DNA of 64,000 nucleotides from an endosymbiont 'TC1' of Trimyema compressum (GTDB lineage Bacteria; Bacillota; TC1): NCBI RefSeq assembly GCF_001584725.1, contig NZ_CP014606.1, positions 744,001 to 808,000 of the forward strand, read 5' to 3'. Shown piece by piece: positions 39,561 to 47,251 of this stretch (position 1 is its first letter; each line of letters starts with the position of its first letter). The notes under the pieces were generated by a model. It saw only the letters and a program-made list of their open reading frames with translations, ran no database searches and was not told where the DNA came from. The position numbers and the translations under genes were made by a program.

Positions 39561-40208
39561 ATGAAAATAGCAATTGATGGGCCAGCTGGCTCAGGTAAAA
39601 GCACTGTAGCAAAATATCTTAGTCATAAATTAGATTTTCCATATATTGATACTGGGGCTATGTATCGAGGGATTACCTATTTGATTTTGAAAAACAAATT
39701 GTCTTTAGAGGATAAGACTGCTATTATTAAGTTAGTTAATAATAGTCTATTCTCATTTGATGAAAATGGTTTATCTATAAATGGTGTAAACCTTGAAAAA
39801 GAAATACGTAAAAACAAAATATCAGAGTATGTTTCTGTTGTAGCAGCATTGCCTTATGTAAGGGAAATTTTAGTGAAAAAACAGCAGAATATAGCAAATA
39901 AAATGACAAATGGAATCCTAGATGGTCGAGATATAGGAACAGTTGTATTGCCCTATGCTGATCTTAAAATTTATTTAGAAACATCTATTAAAGAAAGAGC
40001 TCACAGAAGATTAAAGGAATTATTAGATAAAGGTGAATCAATTGATTTAGAAACGCTTATTGAGCAAATTGCACAAAGGGACCAAAATGATATGAATAGG
40101 GCCGTAGGACCTCTTAAAAAAGCGGATGATGCTATATTAATTGTTACGGATGGTTTATCAATTGGAGCCGTTGGAGAAAAGATTATAGAAAGAATTATCA
40201 AGAAGTAA
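39561..40208 (+). CDS. cmk: Cytidylate kinase
   Basis: A 215-residue kinase phosphorylating CMP/dCMP. P-loop IDGPAGSGKSTVAKYL, DTGAMYRGITY, DGRDIGTVVLP and RDQNDMNR are characteristic. It precedes ispH-rpsA, mirroring the cmk-rpsA pairing of many bacteria. Confidence 0.95.
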   Translation: MKIAIDGPAGSGKSTVAKYLSHKLDFPYIDTGAMYRGITYLILKNKLSLEDKTAIIKLVNNSLFSFDENGLSINGVNLEKEIRKNKISEYVSVVAALPYVREILVKKQQNIANKMTNGILDGRDIGTVVLPYADLKIYLETSIKERAHRRLKELLDKGESIDLETLIEQIAQRDQNDMNRAVGPLKKADDAILIVTDGLSIGAVGEKIIERIIKK

Positions 40209-40253
40209 TTTAAAAGCACTTCTTTTATTGCTATAATAAAAAGGTAGAGTAAA

Positions 40254-42284
40254 ATGGAAATAATAATCGCAAAAAATGCTGGGTTTTGTTATGGTGTTAA
40301 AAGAGCCTTAAAAAAGGCTCAAGAACTTAAGTCAGAATATCCAGATAAAAAAATCTATACTTTTGGTCCTTTGATTCATAATCAACATGAAATTAAGCGC
40401 TTAGAAAGCCAAGGTATAATTGCAATTGATGAGGACCAATTAAAAAATATAGACAAAGATCAACCTGTTTTAGTTCGTTCTCACGGTGTGGGAGAGACAT
40501 TTTTTGAGAAATATCAGAATTCTCATTTAATTGAGGATGGTACCTGTTCCATGGTTATTGTTGCACAGAAACTTGCCAAAGAACATGGTGAAATGGGTGA
40601 AAGAGTTGTTGTAATTGGTGATAAGAAACATCCTGAAGTAATAGGGATTTTAGATTGGGCTGGAGAAAATAGCATGGCGATTCTTTCTTCTGACGAAGCT
40701 GAAAAAGTCCCTTTGGATAAACCGATATTCTTATTAGCTCAGACAACACAACCTGAGAGCCTATTTGAAGAAATAAAAGAAATATTATTTTCTAAAACTA
40801 ATCAAATTATATATAAGAATACTATTTGTAGTGCTACAAGAAGCAGACAAAAAGAAACGTCTGTACTTGCTGGCCAAGTCAATACAATGATAGTTATCGG
40901 AAGCAAGTTAAGCTCGAATACTAATAAATTATATACTATTGCAAAGAACATTAATAGCAATACCTATTTGGTTGAGACTAAATATGACTTAGATTCAAAA
41001 TGGTATAAGGACAAGAATAAAATAGGAATAACAGCAGGAGCATCTACTCCTGACTGGATTATTGAGGAGGTCGTACATAAGATGATGGAAGAAAAAAAGG
41101 ACACAAATGTGGAAACTGAAGAAACAATGGAATCCCTGTTTGTGGATATGGATAATGAAATCCATGCAGGTCAAATTGTTACAGGAACAGTTATTCAAGT
41201 AGGAAAGGAAAACCTAATCGTTGACATTGGTCTTAAAGCAGAAGGGATTTTACCTATTGAAGATTATGGCGAGGAGCCATTACCAGAAGTTGGTGAAGAA
41301 GTAACTGCTGTTCTTTTAAAAAAGTCTAATTCAGAAGGCATCCCAGTTTTATCCAAAAGAAAACTTGAAGATAGAGAAAGAAGAGAGCGTCAAAGAGAAG
41401 CTTTAAAAACGCTTCCTTCAATTTTTGAAAATAAAGAAGAAATAGAAGGTGTTGTAGTTCGTACAACAAAAAATGGACTTATAGTTCAAACTGGAGATGT
41501 AGAAGGTTTTATGCCTGCTTCACAAATTATTAATGGTTTTGTAAAAAACCTTGATAAGTATGTAGGGCAACAAGTAAGAATGCGCATTATTGATTTAGAT
41601 TTAAAAAAACGTCTTCCTAAAATTGTTTTTTCACAAAAAGTTATTTTAGAAGAAGAACGTAAAGAAAAAGAATCTGATTTCTGGGAAAATGTAACCGTAG
41701 GTAAAGTACTAAAAGGTGAAGTGAGAAAGCTTACTGATTTTGGTGCATTTATTAATCTCGGTTATTTAGACGGTCTTTTACATATTTCTGAATTATCATG
41801 GGATAAAAGAGCACGCTTAAATGACTTGCTTTCTGTTGGCGATGAAATTCAGGTAAAAGTAATTGATTTAGATTCTGAAAAAAATAGAATTAGTTTAAGT
41901 TTAAAAGCCTTAGAAGAAGAACCTTGGTCTGTTTTCATTAGAGAAAATGCGCCAGGACATATTGTCAAAGGTAAAGTAACCAGTGTTGTTGATTACGGCG
42001 CTTTTGTGGAGATTAGTAAAGGTGTTGAAGGATTACTTCATATTTCAGAAATAAGCTACGACCATGTTGATAAAGTAGGGAATGTGCTTAAAGTTGGTGA
42101 TGAAGTAGAAGTGGAAATTTTAGATATTGATGAAGATAATAGAAAAGTATCCTTATCTAAAAAAGCATTAGAAGCTCCTCCCAAAAAAGAAGCCTATGTT
42201 GCTGATAATACAGAGGTTGCTTATGAGGAAGATGATACGATGACATTAGGTGATGTCTTAAATAGTACTAACGAAGAAGCCTAA
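40254..42284 (+). CDS. IspH-ribosomal protein S1 fusion
   Basis: A 676-residue fusion. Residues ~1-285 are 4-hydroxy-3-methylbut-2-enyl diphosphate reductase (last step of the MEP isoprenoid path), with the three [4Fe-4S] cysteines in NAGFCYGVKRA, DGTCSMV and CSATRSRQKE. Residues ~300-640 hold four S1 RNA-binding repeats (for example LTDFGAFINLGYLDGLLHIS and VVDYGAFVEISKGVEGLLHIS). The fusion (ispH/rpsA) is well known in Clostridia. No stop or start between the halves. Ends at a strong terminator. Confidence 0.95.
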   Translation: MEIIIAKNAGFCYGVKRALKKAQELKSEYPDKKIYTFGPLIHNQHEIKRLESQGIIAIDEDQLKNIDKDQPVLVRSHGVGETFFEKYQNSHLIEDGTCSMVIVAQKLAKEHGEMGERVVVIGDKKHPEVIGILDWAGENSMAILSSDEAEKVPLDKPIFLLAQTTQPESLFEEIKEILFSKTNQIIYKNTICSATRSRQKETSVLAGQVNTMIVIGSKLSSNTNKLYTIAKNINSNTYLVETKYDLDSKWYKDKNKIGITAGASTPDWIIEEVVHKMMEEKKDTNVETEETMESLFVDMDNEIHAGQIVTGTVIQVGKENLIVDIGLKAEGILPIEDYGEEPLPEVGEEVTAVLLKKSNSEGIPVLSKRKLEDRERRERQREALKTLPSIFENKEEIEGVVVRTTKNGLIVQTGDVEGFMPASQIINGFVKNLDKYVGQQVRMRIIDLDLKKRLPKIVFSQKVILEEERKEKESDFWENVTVGKVLKGEVRKLTDFGAFINLGYLDGLLHISELSWDKRARLNDLLSVGDEIQVKVIDLDSEKNRISLSLKALEEEPWSVFIRENAPGHIVKGKVTSVVDYGAFVEISKGVEGLLHISEISYDHVDKVGNVLKVGDEVEVEILDIDEDNRKVSLSKKALEAPPKKEAYVADNTEVAYEEDDTMTLGDVLNSTNEEA

Positions 42285-42290
42285 AAAAGT

Positions 42291-42327
42291 AAAAGGTTTA
42301 GGTATTTTAATACCTAAACCTTTTTTT
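42291..42327 (+). terminator. Terminator of ispH-rpsA, overlapping the tRNA 3' end
   Basis: AAAAGGTTTAGGTATT and AATACCTAAACCTTTT pair around a 2-base centre, followed by TTT. The last T of the tract is also the 3'-terminal A of the CCA of the convergent tRNA gene. Confidence 0.88.
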
Positions 42328-42402
42328 GGTGTGCCTGACAGGATTCGAACCTGTGACCCTTGAATCCGGAGTTCAATACTCTATCCCCTGAGCTACAGGC
42401 AC
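42327..42402 (-). tRNA. tRNA-Arg (anticodon CCG)
   Basis: A 76-base cloverleaf on the minus strand. The 7-bp acceptor stem is GTGCCTG/CAGGCAC, the discriminator is A and CCA is encoded. D arm TAGCTCAGGGGATAGAGTA; anticodon stem TTGAA/TTCAA with loop CTCCGGA, giving anticodon CCG, which reads the rare Arg codon CGG. T arm ACAGGTTCGAATCCTGT. All invariant positions look normal. Confidence 0.96.
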
Positions 42403-42415
42403 AATAGTATATGCA

Positions 42416-42444
42416 ATTATACAGAAAAGAAAATGAATTGTAAA
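42416..42444 (-). promoter_or_regulatory. Promoter of tRNA-Arg
   Basis: On the minus strand: TTTACA (42444-42439), 17-base spacer, TATAAT (42421-42416), 13 bases before the tRNA 5' end. Confidence 0.85.
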
Positions 42445-42452
42445 GGATAGTT

Positions 42453-43292
42453 ATGAAAAAAATTCACTATAATGATATTGTTGATAAAATAAAAAATGCT
42501 TGTATTGATATTAATTATAATGCAAGTAAGGAGCTTCTGGAAGCTTATGATAAAAGTATTCAAAATGAAAGTGATGTTGGTAAGACAGTCTTATCTATTC
42601 TGAAAGATAATGTACTTTTAGCTCATATTGAGCAAGTGCCTATTTGTCAGGATACAGGTACGGCTGTTATTTTTGTGACTTTAGGTGCTAATGTTATTAT
42701 TGAAAATGGCTTCTTAAATGATGCAATTTTTGAAGGTGTTGAAAAAGGATATAGGGAAGGGTATTTGCGAAAATCCATTGTTGATAATCCTCTAACACGT
42801 CATAATTCTGGTAATAATTTACCACCTGTTATTCATATTGAATTAGTAAAAGGTGATACTTTTATGATAGATGTAGCTGCCAAAGGTGGTGGCAGTGAAA
42901 ATATGTCAGCGTTAAAAATGCTTACTCCTGCTGATGGCATGGATGGCATTAAGAGCTTTGTTGTGGAGACTGTCAAAAAAGCTGGACCAAATCCTTGTCC
43001 GCCTATTATTGTTGGTATTGGCATTGGCAGTAATTTTGAAGGCGTTGCTTTATTGGCTAAAAAGGCTTTGCTAGAGCCTTTTAATTCCTGTAATCTAAGT
43101 AAAGAATTAGCAGATATGGAAAAAGAACTGGAAGAAAAATTAAACAACTTAAGTATTGGTCCTCAAGGTTTGGGGGGCAAAACAACTGTTTTTAAAGTCC
43201 ATTCTTTAATGGCTCCTTGCCACATTGCTTCTTTACCAGTAGCTGTCAATATTAACTGTCATGTCTCACGTCACACGAGAATAATATTTTAA
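42453..43292 (+). CDS. fumA: Fumarate hydratase (class I), alpha subunit
   Basis: A 279-residue iron-sulfur subunit (Fumerase family, also seen in L-tartrate dehydratase TtdA). Cluster cysteines lie in VPICQDTGTA, NPCPPIIVGIGIG and APCHIASLPVAVNINCH. Forms a two-subunit enzyme with the next gene, interconverting fumarate and malate. Fumarase versus tartrate dehydratase cannot be settled by eye; fumarase is the common case in Clostridia. Confidence 0.88.
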   Translation: MKKIHYNDIVDKIKNACIDINYNASKELLEAYDKSIQNESDVGKTVLSILKDNVLLAHIEQVPICQDTGTAVIFVTLGANVIIENGFLNDAIFEGVEKGYREGYLRKSIVDNPLTRHNSGNNLPPVIHIELVKGDTFMIDVAAKGGGSENMSALKMLTPADGMDGIKSFVVETVKKAGPNPCPPIIVGIGIGSNFEGVALLAKKALLEPFNSCNLSKELADMEKELEEKLNNLSIGPQGLGGKTTVFKVHSLMAPCHIASLPVAVNINCHVSRHTRIIF

Positions 43293-43303
43293 GGAATTTA
43301 AGA

Positions 43304-43849
43304 ATGAATAAATATATGATTAAGACCCCTGTAGATCCTAAATTAATTGAGAAAACTCGCGCTGGTGATATGCTCTATATTACTGGCACTATATATACAG
43401 CAAGGGATACCGCTCATAAAAAACTAATTACGTTGTTAGATGAAGGCAAGGTCTTGCCTTTTCCAGTAAAAGGTTCAATTATTTATTATGCTGGACCAGC
43501 GCCAACTAAACCAGGCCATGTTATTGGTTCTGTTGGACCGACGACTAGTTACCGAATGGATAAGTATACGCCTCAGCTATTAGAAGCAGGTGTTGCTATA
43601 ACTATTGGTAAGGGAAGCCGTAGTGATAATGTTGTTAAGGATTTAAAAACATTTAAAGGCCTCTATTGCGCTGCTTACGGCGGTGCAGGTGCCCTTATGG
43701 CTTCTAAGGTAAAAAAGGCTTCTCCAGTGGCATTTCCTGAGTTAGGACCTGAAGCTATTGTGGCCTTAGAAGTGGAAGATTTCCCAGTTACAGTAATTAA
43801 CGATTCGCAGGGAAATGATTGGTATAAAATTGTGGAAGAAAGAGGTTAA
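43304..43849 (+). CDS. fumB: Fumarate hydratase (class I), beta subunit
   Basis: A 181-residue partner (Fumerase_C family). ITGTIYTARDTAHKK, IIYYAGPAPTKPGHVIGSVGPTTSYRMD, IGKGSRS and YGGAGALMASK are family signatures. Follows the alpha subunit by 11 bases. Confidence 0.88.
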   Translation: MNKYMIKTPVDPKLIEKTRAGDMLYITGTIYTARDTAHKKLITLLDEGKVLPFPVKGSIIYYAGPAPTKPGHVIGSVGPTTSYRMDKYTPQLLEAGVAITIGKGSRSDNVVKDLKTFKGLYCAAYGGAGALMASKVKKASPVAFPELGPEAIVALEVEDFPVTVINDSQGNDWYKIVEERG

Positions 43850-43853
43850 TGAA

Positions 43854-44861
43854 ATGAGTATAGAAAAAGTTGCAGTTATTCTTGGGGGAACCTCAACTGA
43901 AAGAGATATTTCATTAAGAAGTGGCCATGCAGTTTATGAAGGTTTATTAAAAAAAGGTTATAATGCTTTTAAAATAGATCCTAAATTAGATGATGTTTAT
44001 AGTATTTTAACTAATGAAAAGCCTGATATGGCTTTTATTGCTCTCCATGGTCAAGGGGGAGAAGATGGTACTATTCAGGGTTTTTTAGATTATTTAAAAA
44101 TACCATATACAGGCAATAGTTTATTAGCAAGCGCACTTTGTATGAATAAAATATTTACTCAGAATATTTTAAAGGCTAATAATATTTTAGTACCTGAATT
44201 TTTTACAGTTACTAAGGAAGAGTATAATGTTTTAGGTGCTACAGGTATTCGGAAAAAAATTGAAGAATCTTTTGGTTTCCCTGCAATTGTTAAGGCACCG
44301 AGCCAAGGGTCAACTCTGGGTATTTACTTTATTAATAATCCTAATGAAGACTATACAAAACAATTAACATATGGTATAGAAAATGCTTTTAAACTTGAGG
44401 ATATTCTATTAATTGAAGCCATGATTGTTCCAAGTACTGAAATTACTATATCTGTGTTAGGTAACCAGAGACCTGTAGCTTTGCCAACTTTAGAAATTAC
44501 TACAGCAACTGGTTATTTTGATTATACAACTAAGTATACTCATGGTATGTGTGAACATATTATTCCCGCAAGATTGCCACTAAGTGTGCGTCAGAAAGCC
44601 CAAGCAGTAGCTGTTGAAACTTATACATTGCTCCAGTGTAGTGGTTTTGCTAGAGTGGATTTTATGGTTCAAGGCAATGACATCTATATGATAGATATTA
44701 ATACTATTCCTGGCATGACAGATATGAGTTTAGTACCTGATGCTGCAAAAGTAATTGGTATTGATTTTCCTGAGCTTATTCAATTAATTATTGAAATGGC
44801 AGATGGTAAGGACTTTCCTTTGGAAAAATATGAAAAGGCATTACTAGAGGTTGAAAAATAA
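43854..44861 (+). CDS. ddl: D-alanine--D-alanine ligase
   Basis: A 335-residue ATP-grasp ligase that makes D-Ala-D-Ala for peptidoglycan. VAVILGGTSTERDISLRSG, ALHGQGGEDGTIQGFLDYL, PAIVKAPSQGSTLGI and YMIDINTIPGMTDMSLVP are diagnostic. The ATG at 43854 lies 9 bases after AGAGG; the longer frame starts inside fumB. Confidence 0.94.
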   Translation: MSIEKVAVILGGTSTERDISLRSGHAVYEGLLKKGYNAFKIDPKLDDVYSILTNEKPDMAFIALHGQGGEDGTIQGFLDYLKIPYTGNSLLASALCMNKIFTQNILKANNILVPEFFTVTKEEYNVLGATGIRKKIEESFGFPAIVKAPSQGSTLGIYFINNPNEDYTKQLTYGIENAFKLEDILLIEAMIVPSTEITISVLGNQRPVALPTLEITTATGYFDYTTKYTHGMCEHIIPARLPLSVRQKAQAVAVETYTLLQCSGFARVDFMVQGNDIYMIDINTIPGMTDMSLVPDAAKVIGIDFPELIQLIIEMADGKDFPLEKYEKALLEVEK

Positions 44862-44865
44862 GGTA

Positions 44866-45562
44866 ATGGAGCCATATGTTAAGGGTATTTTTCTTAAAAG
44901 ACCTAATCGCTTTATTGCTGAAGTTTTAATTGATGGCATTGTAGAAATTGCCCATGTACCAAATACAGGACGCTGTAAAGAACTTCTTGTCCCTAATACA
45001 GTTATTTACTTAACAAGAAGCAATAATCCAAATCGCAAAACTAAGTACTCTTTAGTTATTGTTGAAAATAGAGGTAAACTAGTTTCTATAGATTCACAGT
45101 TGCCCAATAAAGTCGTTTATGATGGATTAGTTGCTCAAAAAAATTAAAGAATTATCTGCTTATGGGAAAATAAAAAAAGAAGCCAGTATTATGGATTCTA
45201 GAATAGATTTTTATTTATCCAATGAAGGGGATATTAAAGGTTGCTATGTGGAAGTTAAAGGCGTTACATTAGTTGATGATAAACAGGTAGCTCTTTTTCC
45301 TGATGATGCTCCAACTGAAAGAGGTAGCAAACACATAGAGACTTTAATTGAATTAAAGGAAGCAGGCTATCAATGTGTTATTTTTTTAATACAGCATCCT
45401 CTAGTATGTTCCTTTACTCCTAATAGTGGACAAGATCTAAAATTTGCTAATTTAGTAACCAAGGCTATAAAAGCAGGTGTAAAAGTGCTTTGCTATAACT
45501 GCAATATTGCTTTAGATAAGCCAATTAGAATAGGAAAGGTAGTTTCATTTAAAGATGAATAA
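44866..45562 (+). pseudogene. sfsA: Frameshifted SfsA nuclease-like protein
   Basis: Two frames join into a full SfsA: FLKRPNRFIAEVLIDGIVEIAHVPNTGRCKEL, then after a +1 shift MDSRIDFYLSNEG, CYVEVKGVTLVDDKQVALFPDDAPTERGSKHI. The single lesion is a run of seven A at 45137-45143 where six would keep frame. SfsA is a DNA/RNA nuclease-like protein once called sugar fermentation stimulator. One lesion only, in a homopolymer, so slippage could still yield some full protein. A TTG at 44851 is an alternative start. Confidence 0.8.
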
Positions 45563-46294
45563 AAATAAAATGTCTCCTATAAAATTAGAAGATGAATTTT
45601 CATTTCAGTGTACTAATTGTGGTGCCTGTTGTAATGGTATAGAAATAAGATTGACACCTTATGATATCTTAAAGATGAGTGATTATTTACAATTAAGTAC
45701 TATGGATTTTATAGATCGATATGTGCTTTTTAGATTTAAAGCAACAGCATTTATTAATCCCTGTTTTAAAAGATGTAAAACAGGGATTGGTGTGTATTTA
45801 GAAAAGATAATCGGTGTAGTATTCATCCAAATCGTTCACTTAATTGTAGATTATTTCCTATTGCTCATAAAGATTGCTCATAAAGAAAATCAGTTTTTTC
45901 CAAAAAACTAACTATTGTAAAGGCAACTATGGGGCAGGAGACCAGATTACTTTAAATGGATACCTTCAAAGTTCAGAATTTTATTTAAATTCAGGAGCAG
46001 CGTATCATAAAATTCTTGAAAGAGCTGAACAGGTTTTACTTAATTATTTTATTCATCCATTAATGAAGCAATATTTTTTTCATATTCTCTATGATTATGA
46101 CTCTATACATAGAGATATTCCCTTATTTAATCAGTTGCGTTCAGAAGAAAAGTTTGAAATTATCCTCCACCAAAGCTATTACTTTATCAACTCTTTTTTA
46201 GAAACTGAAAAGACCCCTAGTGGTGACTGACGCTATTTGGGATGCCTATTTTATTGAAGGAGAATCTTTTATTCATGGAAATTTTAAAAGGTAA
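45555..46294 (+). pseudogene. Broken YkgJ-family Fe-S/Zn cysteine-cluster protein
   Basis: Begins with FSFQCTNCGACCNGIEIRLTPYDI, the CxxCxxCC motif of the YkgJ (CxxCxxCC) family. Further pieces: CSIHPNRSLNCRLFPIAH (second cysteine set) and NYCKGNYGAGDQITLNGYL. Frame breaks near 45780 and 45815, a perfect 13-bp tandem duplication (45861-45886), and a shift near 46225, after which the original end (TDAIWDAYFIEG) ran to 46294, overlapping the next gene by 20 bases. Function of the family is unknown. Confidence 0.82.
45861..45886. repeat. 13-bp perfect tandem duplication in the ykgJ-like pseudogene
   Basis: TTGCTCATAAAGA is repeated twice head to tail. Confidence 0.92.
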
Positions 46295-46931
46295 GAAAAT
46301 AATAGAATTATTAAACTTTAAAGAACTTCTTAGTTGCTATTCTGAAGTACTAATTGATATTGGTACTGGCAATGGTCGATACCCTTACCAGTATGCTAAA
46401 AAAAATCCAAATTCATTGGCTATAGGGATTGATCCAGCTGGCAATAATATGATGATTGAGTACAGTGTTAAAAGTCAAAGAAAACCAAGTAAGGGAGGCC
46501 TTGACAATGTACTTTATTGTGTAGCTGCTATTGAATCTATTCCTGAGGAACTAGCGGATATTGGCGATAAGATTACAGTGAATTTGCCATGGGGTTCTCT
46601 TTTAGAAGGAATAGTAAAGGGAGAAAATTTTATTTTAAATGCCATTGTCAAAATGGCAAAAAAAAATTGCTCTTTTAGAGCTGTTTTTTCTTATACAGAG
46701 CTTCATGAATCTGGTGAGATAGAAAGAAGAACATTACCTGAGTTATCAACTTCATATATTGAAAATACTTTAATACCATATTATAATAATGCAGGAATTA
46801 TAATTACTGAAATTAAATTATTTTCTAATGAGGACTTGCGAAAACTCAATACTCTGTGGGCAAAAAAGCTAATGGTTAGTAAAAAAAGAGATATCTATTC
46901 CATTGAAGGTTTTATTCTAAAAGCTAACTAG
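46275..46931 (+). CDS. NpmA/KamB-like 16S rRNA (adenine1408-N1)-methyltransferase
   Basis: A 218-residue class I methyltransferase that resembles NpmA (219 residues) end to end: MEILKGKK start, LIDIGTGNGR SAM loop with D28, AIGIDP, KPSKGGLDNVL, LPWGSLLEG with W106, LPELSTSYI and LWAKKLMVSKKR with W195. In NpmA the two equivalent tryptophans and the aspartate are the known base-stacking and SAM-contact residues. Such enzymes methylate A1408 of 16S rRNA and give broad aminoglycoside resistance. ATG chosen because it aligns with the NpmA start; AAGGAG lies 12 bases upstream. Base composition matches the neighbours, so it looks resident. Natural role uncertain. Confidence 0.85.
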   Translation: MEILKGKKIIELLNFKELLSCYSEVLIDIGTGNGRYPYQYAKKNPNSLAIGIDPAGNNMMIEYSVKSQRKPSKGGLDNVLYCVAAIESIPEELADIGDKITVNLPWGSLLEGIVKGENFILNAIVKMAKKNCSFRAVFSYTELHESGEIERRTLPELSTSYIENTLIPYYNNAGIIITEIKLFSNEDLRKLNTLWAKKLMVSKKRDIYSIEGFILKAN

Positions 46932-46938
46932 ATTCTTA

Positions 46939-46967
46939 TTGCTTATTTGAATAAAGTGTGTTAGAAT
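46939..46967 (+). promoter_or_regulatory. Probable promoter of T-box-leuA
   Basis: TTGCTT (46939-46944), 17-base spacer, TAGAAT (46962-46967). Confidence 0.6.
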
Positions 46968-46982
46968 TAGCTTAATTCAATA

Positions 46983-47220
46983 AAATAAAAATATTGATGA
47001 GGAGTAGTAATTATTCATCCTGATGATAGAGAGTTGTTGAGTGGTGGAAAACAACGTGAAGGAAATAGTGAACTCGCCTTTGAATTGTTTTTCTGAAATC
47101 AAGTAGGAAAAGCCGGTTTTCACCGTTATCTGAATTAAGTGTATTAATTATATTTAATTAATAAATTAGAGTGGTACCGCGATCTTTCGTTTCTAGATAG
47201 AGATGGAAGATTTTTTTATA
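46983..47220 (+). promoter_or_regulatory. Leucine T-box riboswitch
   Basis: The conserved T-box GAGTGGTACCGCG is at 47169-47181. The specifier loop reads GAACTCGCC, so the codon is CTC (Leu). A terminator stem follows (GATCTTTC with GGAAGAT and a 7-T run, 47181-47217). Uncharged tRNA-Leu would stabilise the antiterminator and switch on leuA. Confidence 0.9.
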
Positions 47221-47251
47221 AAAAATTTACTAAATGAAAGGAGTAATCATT

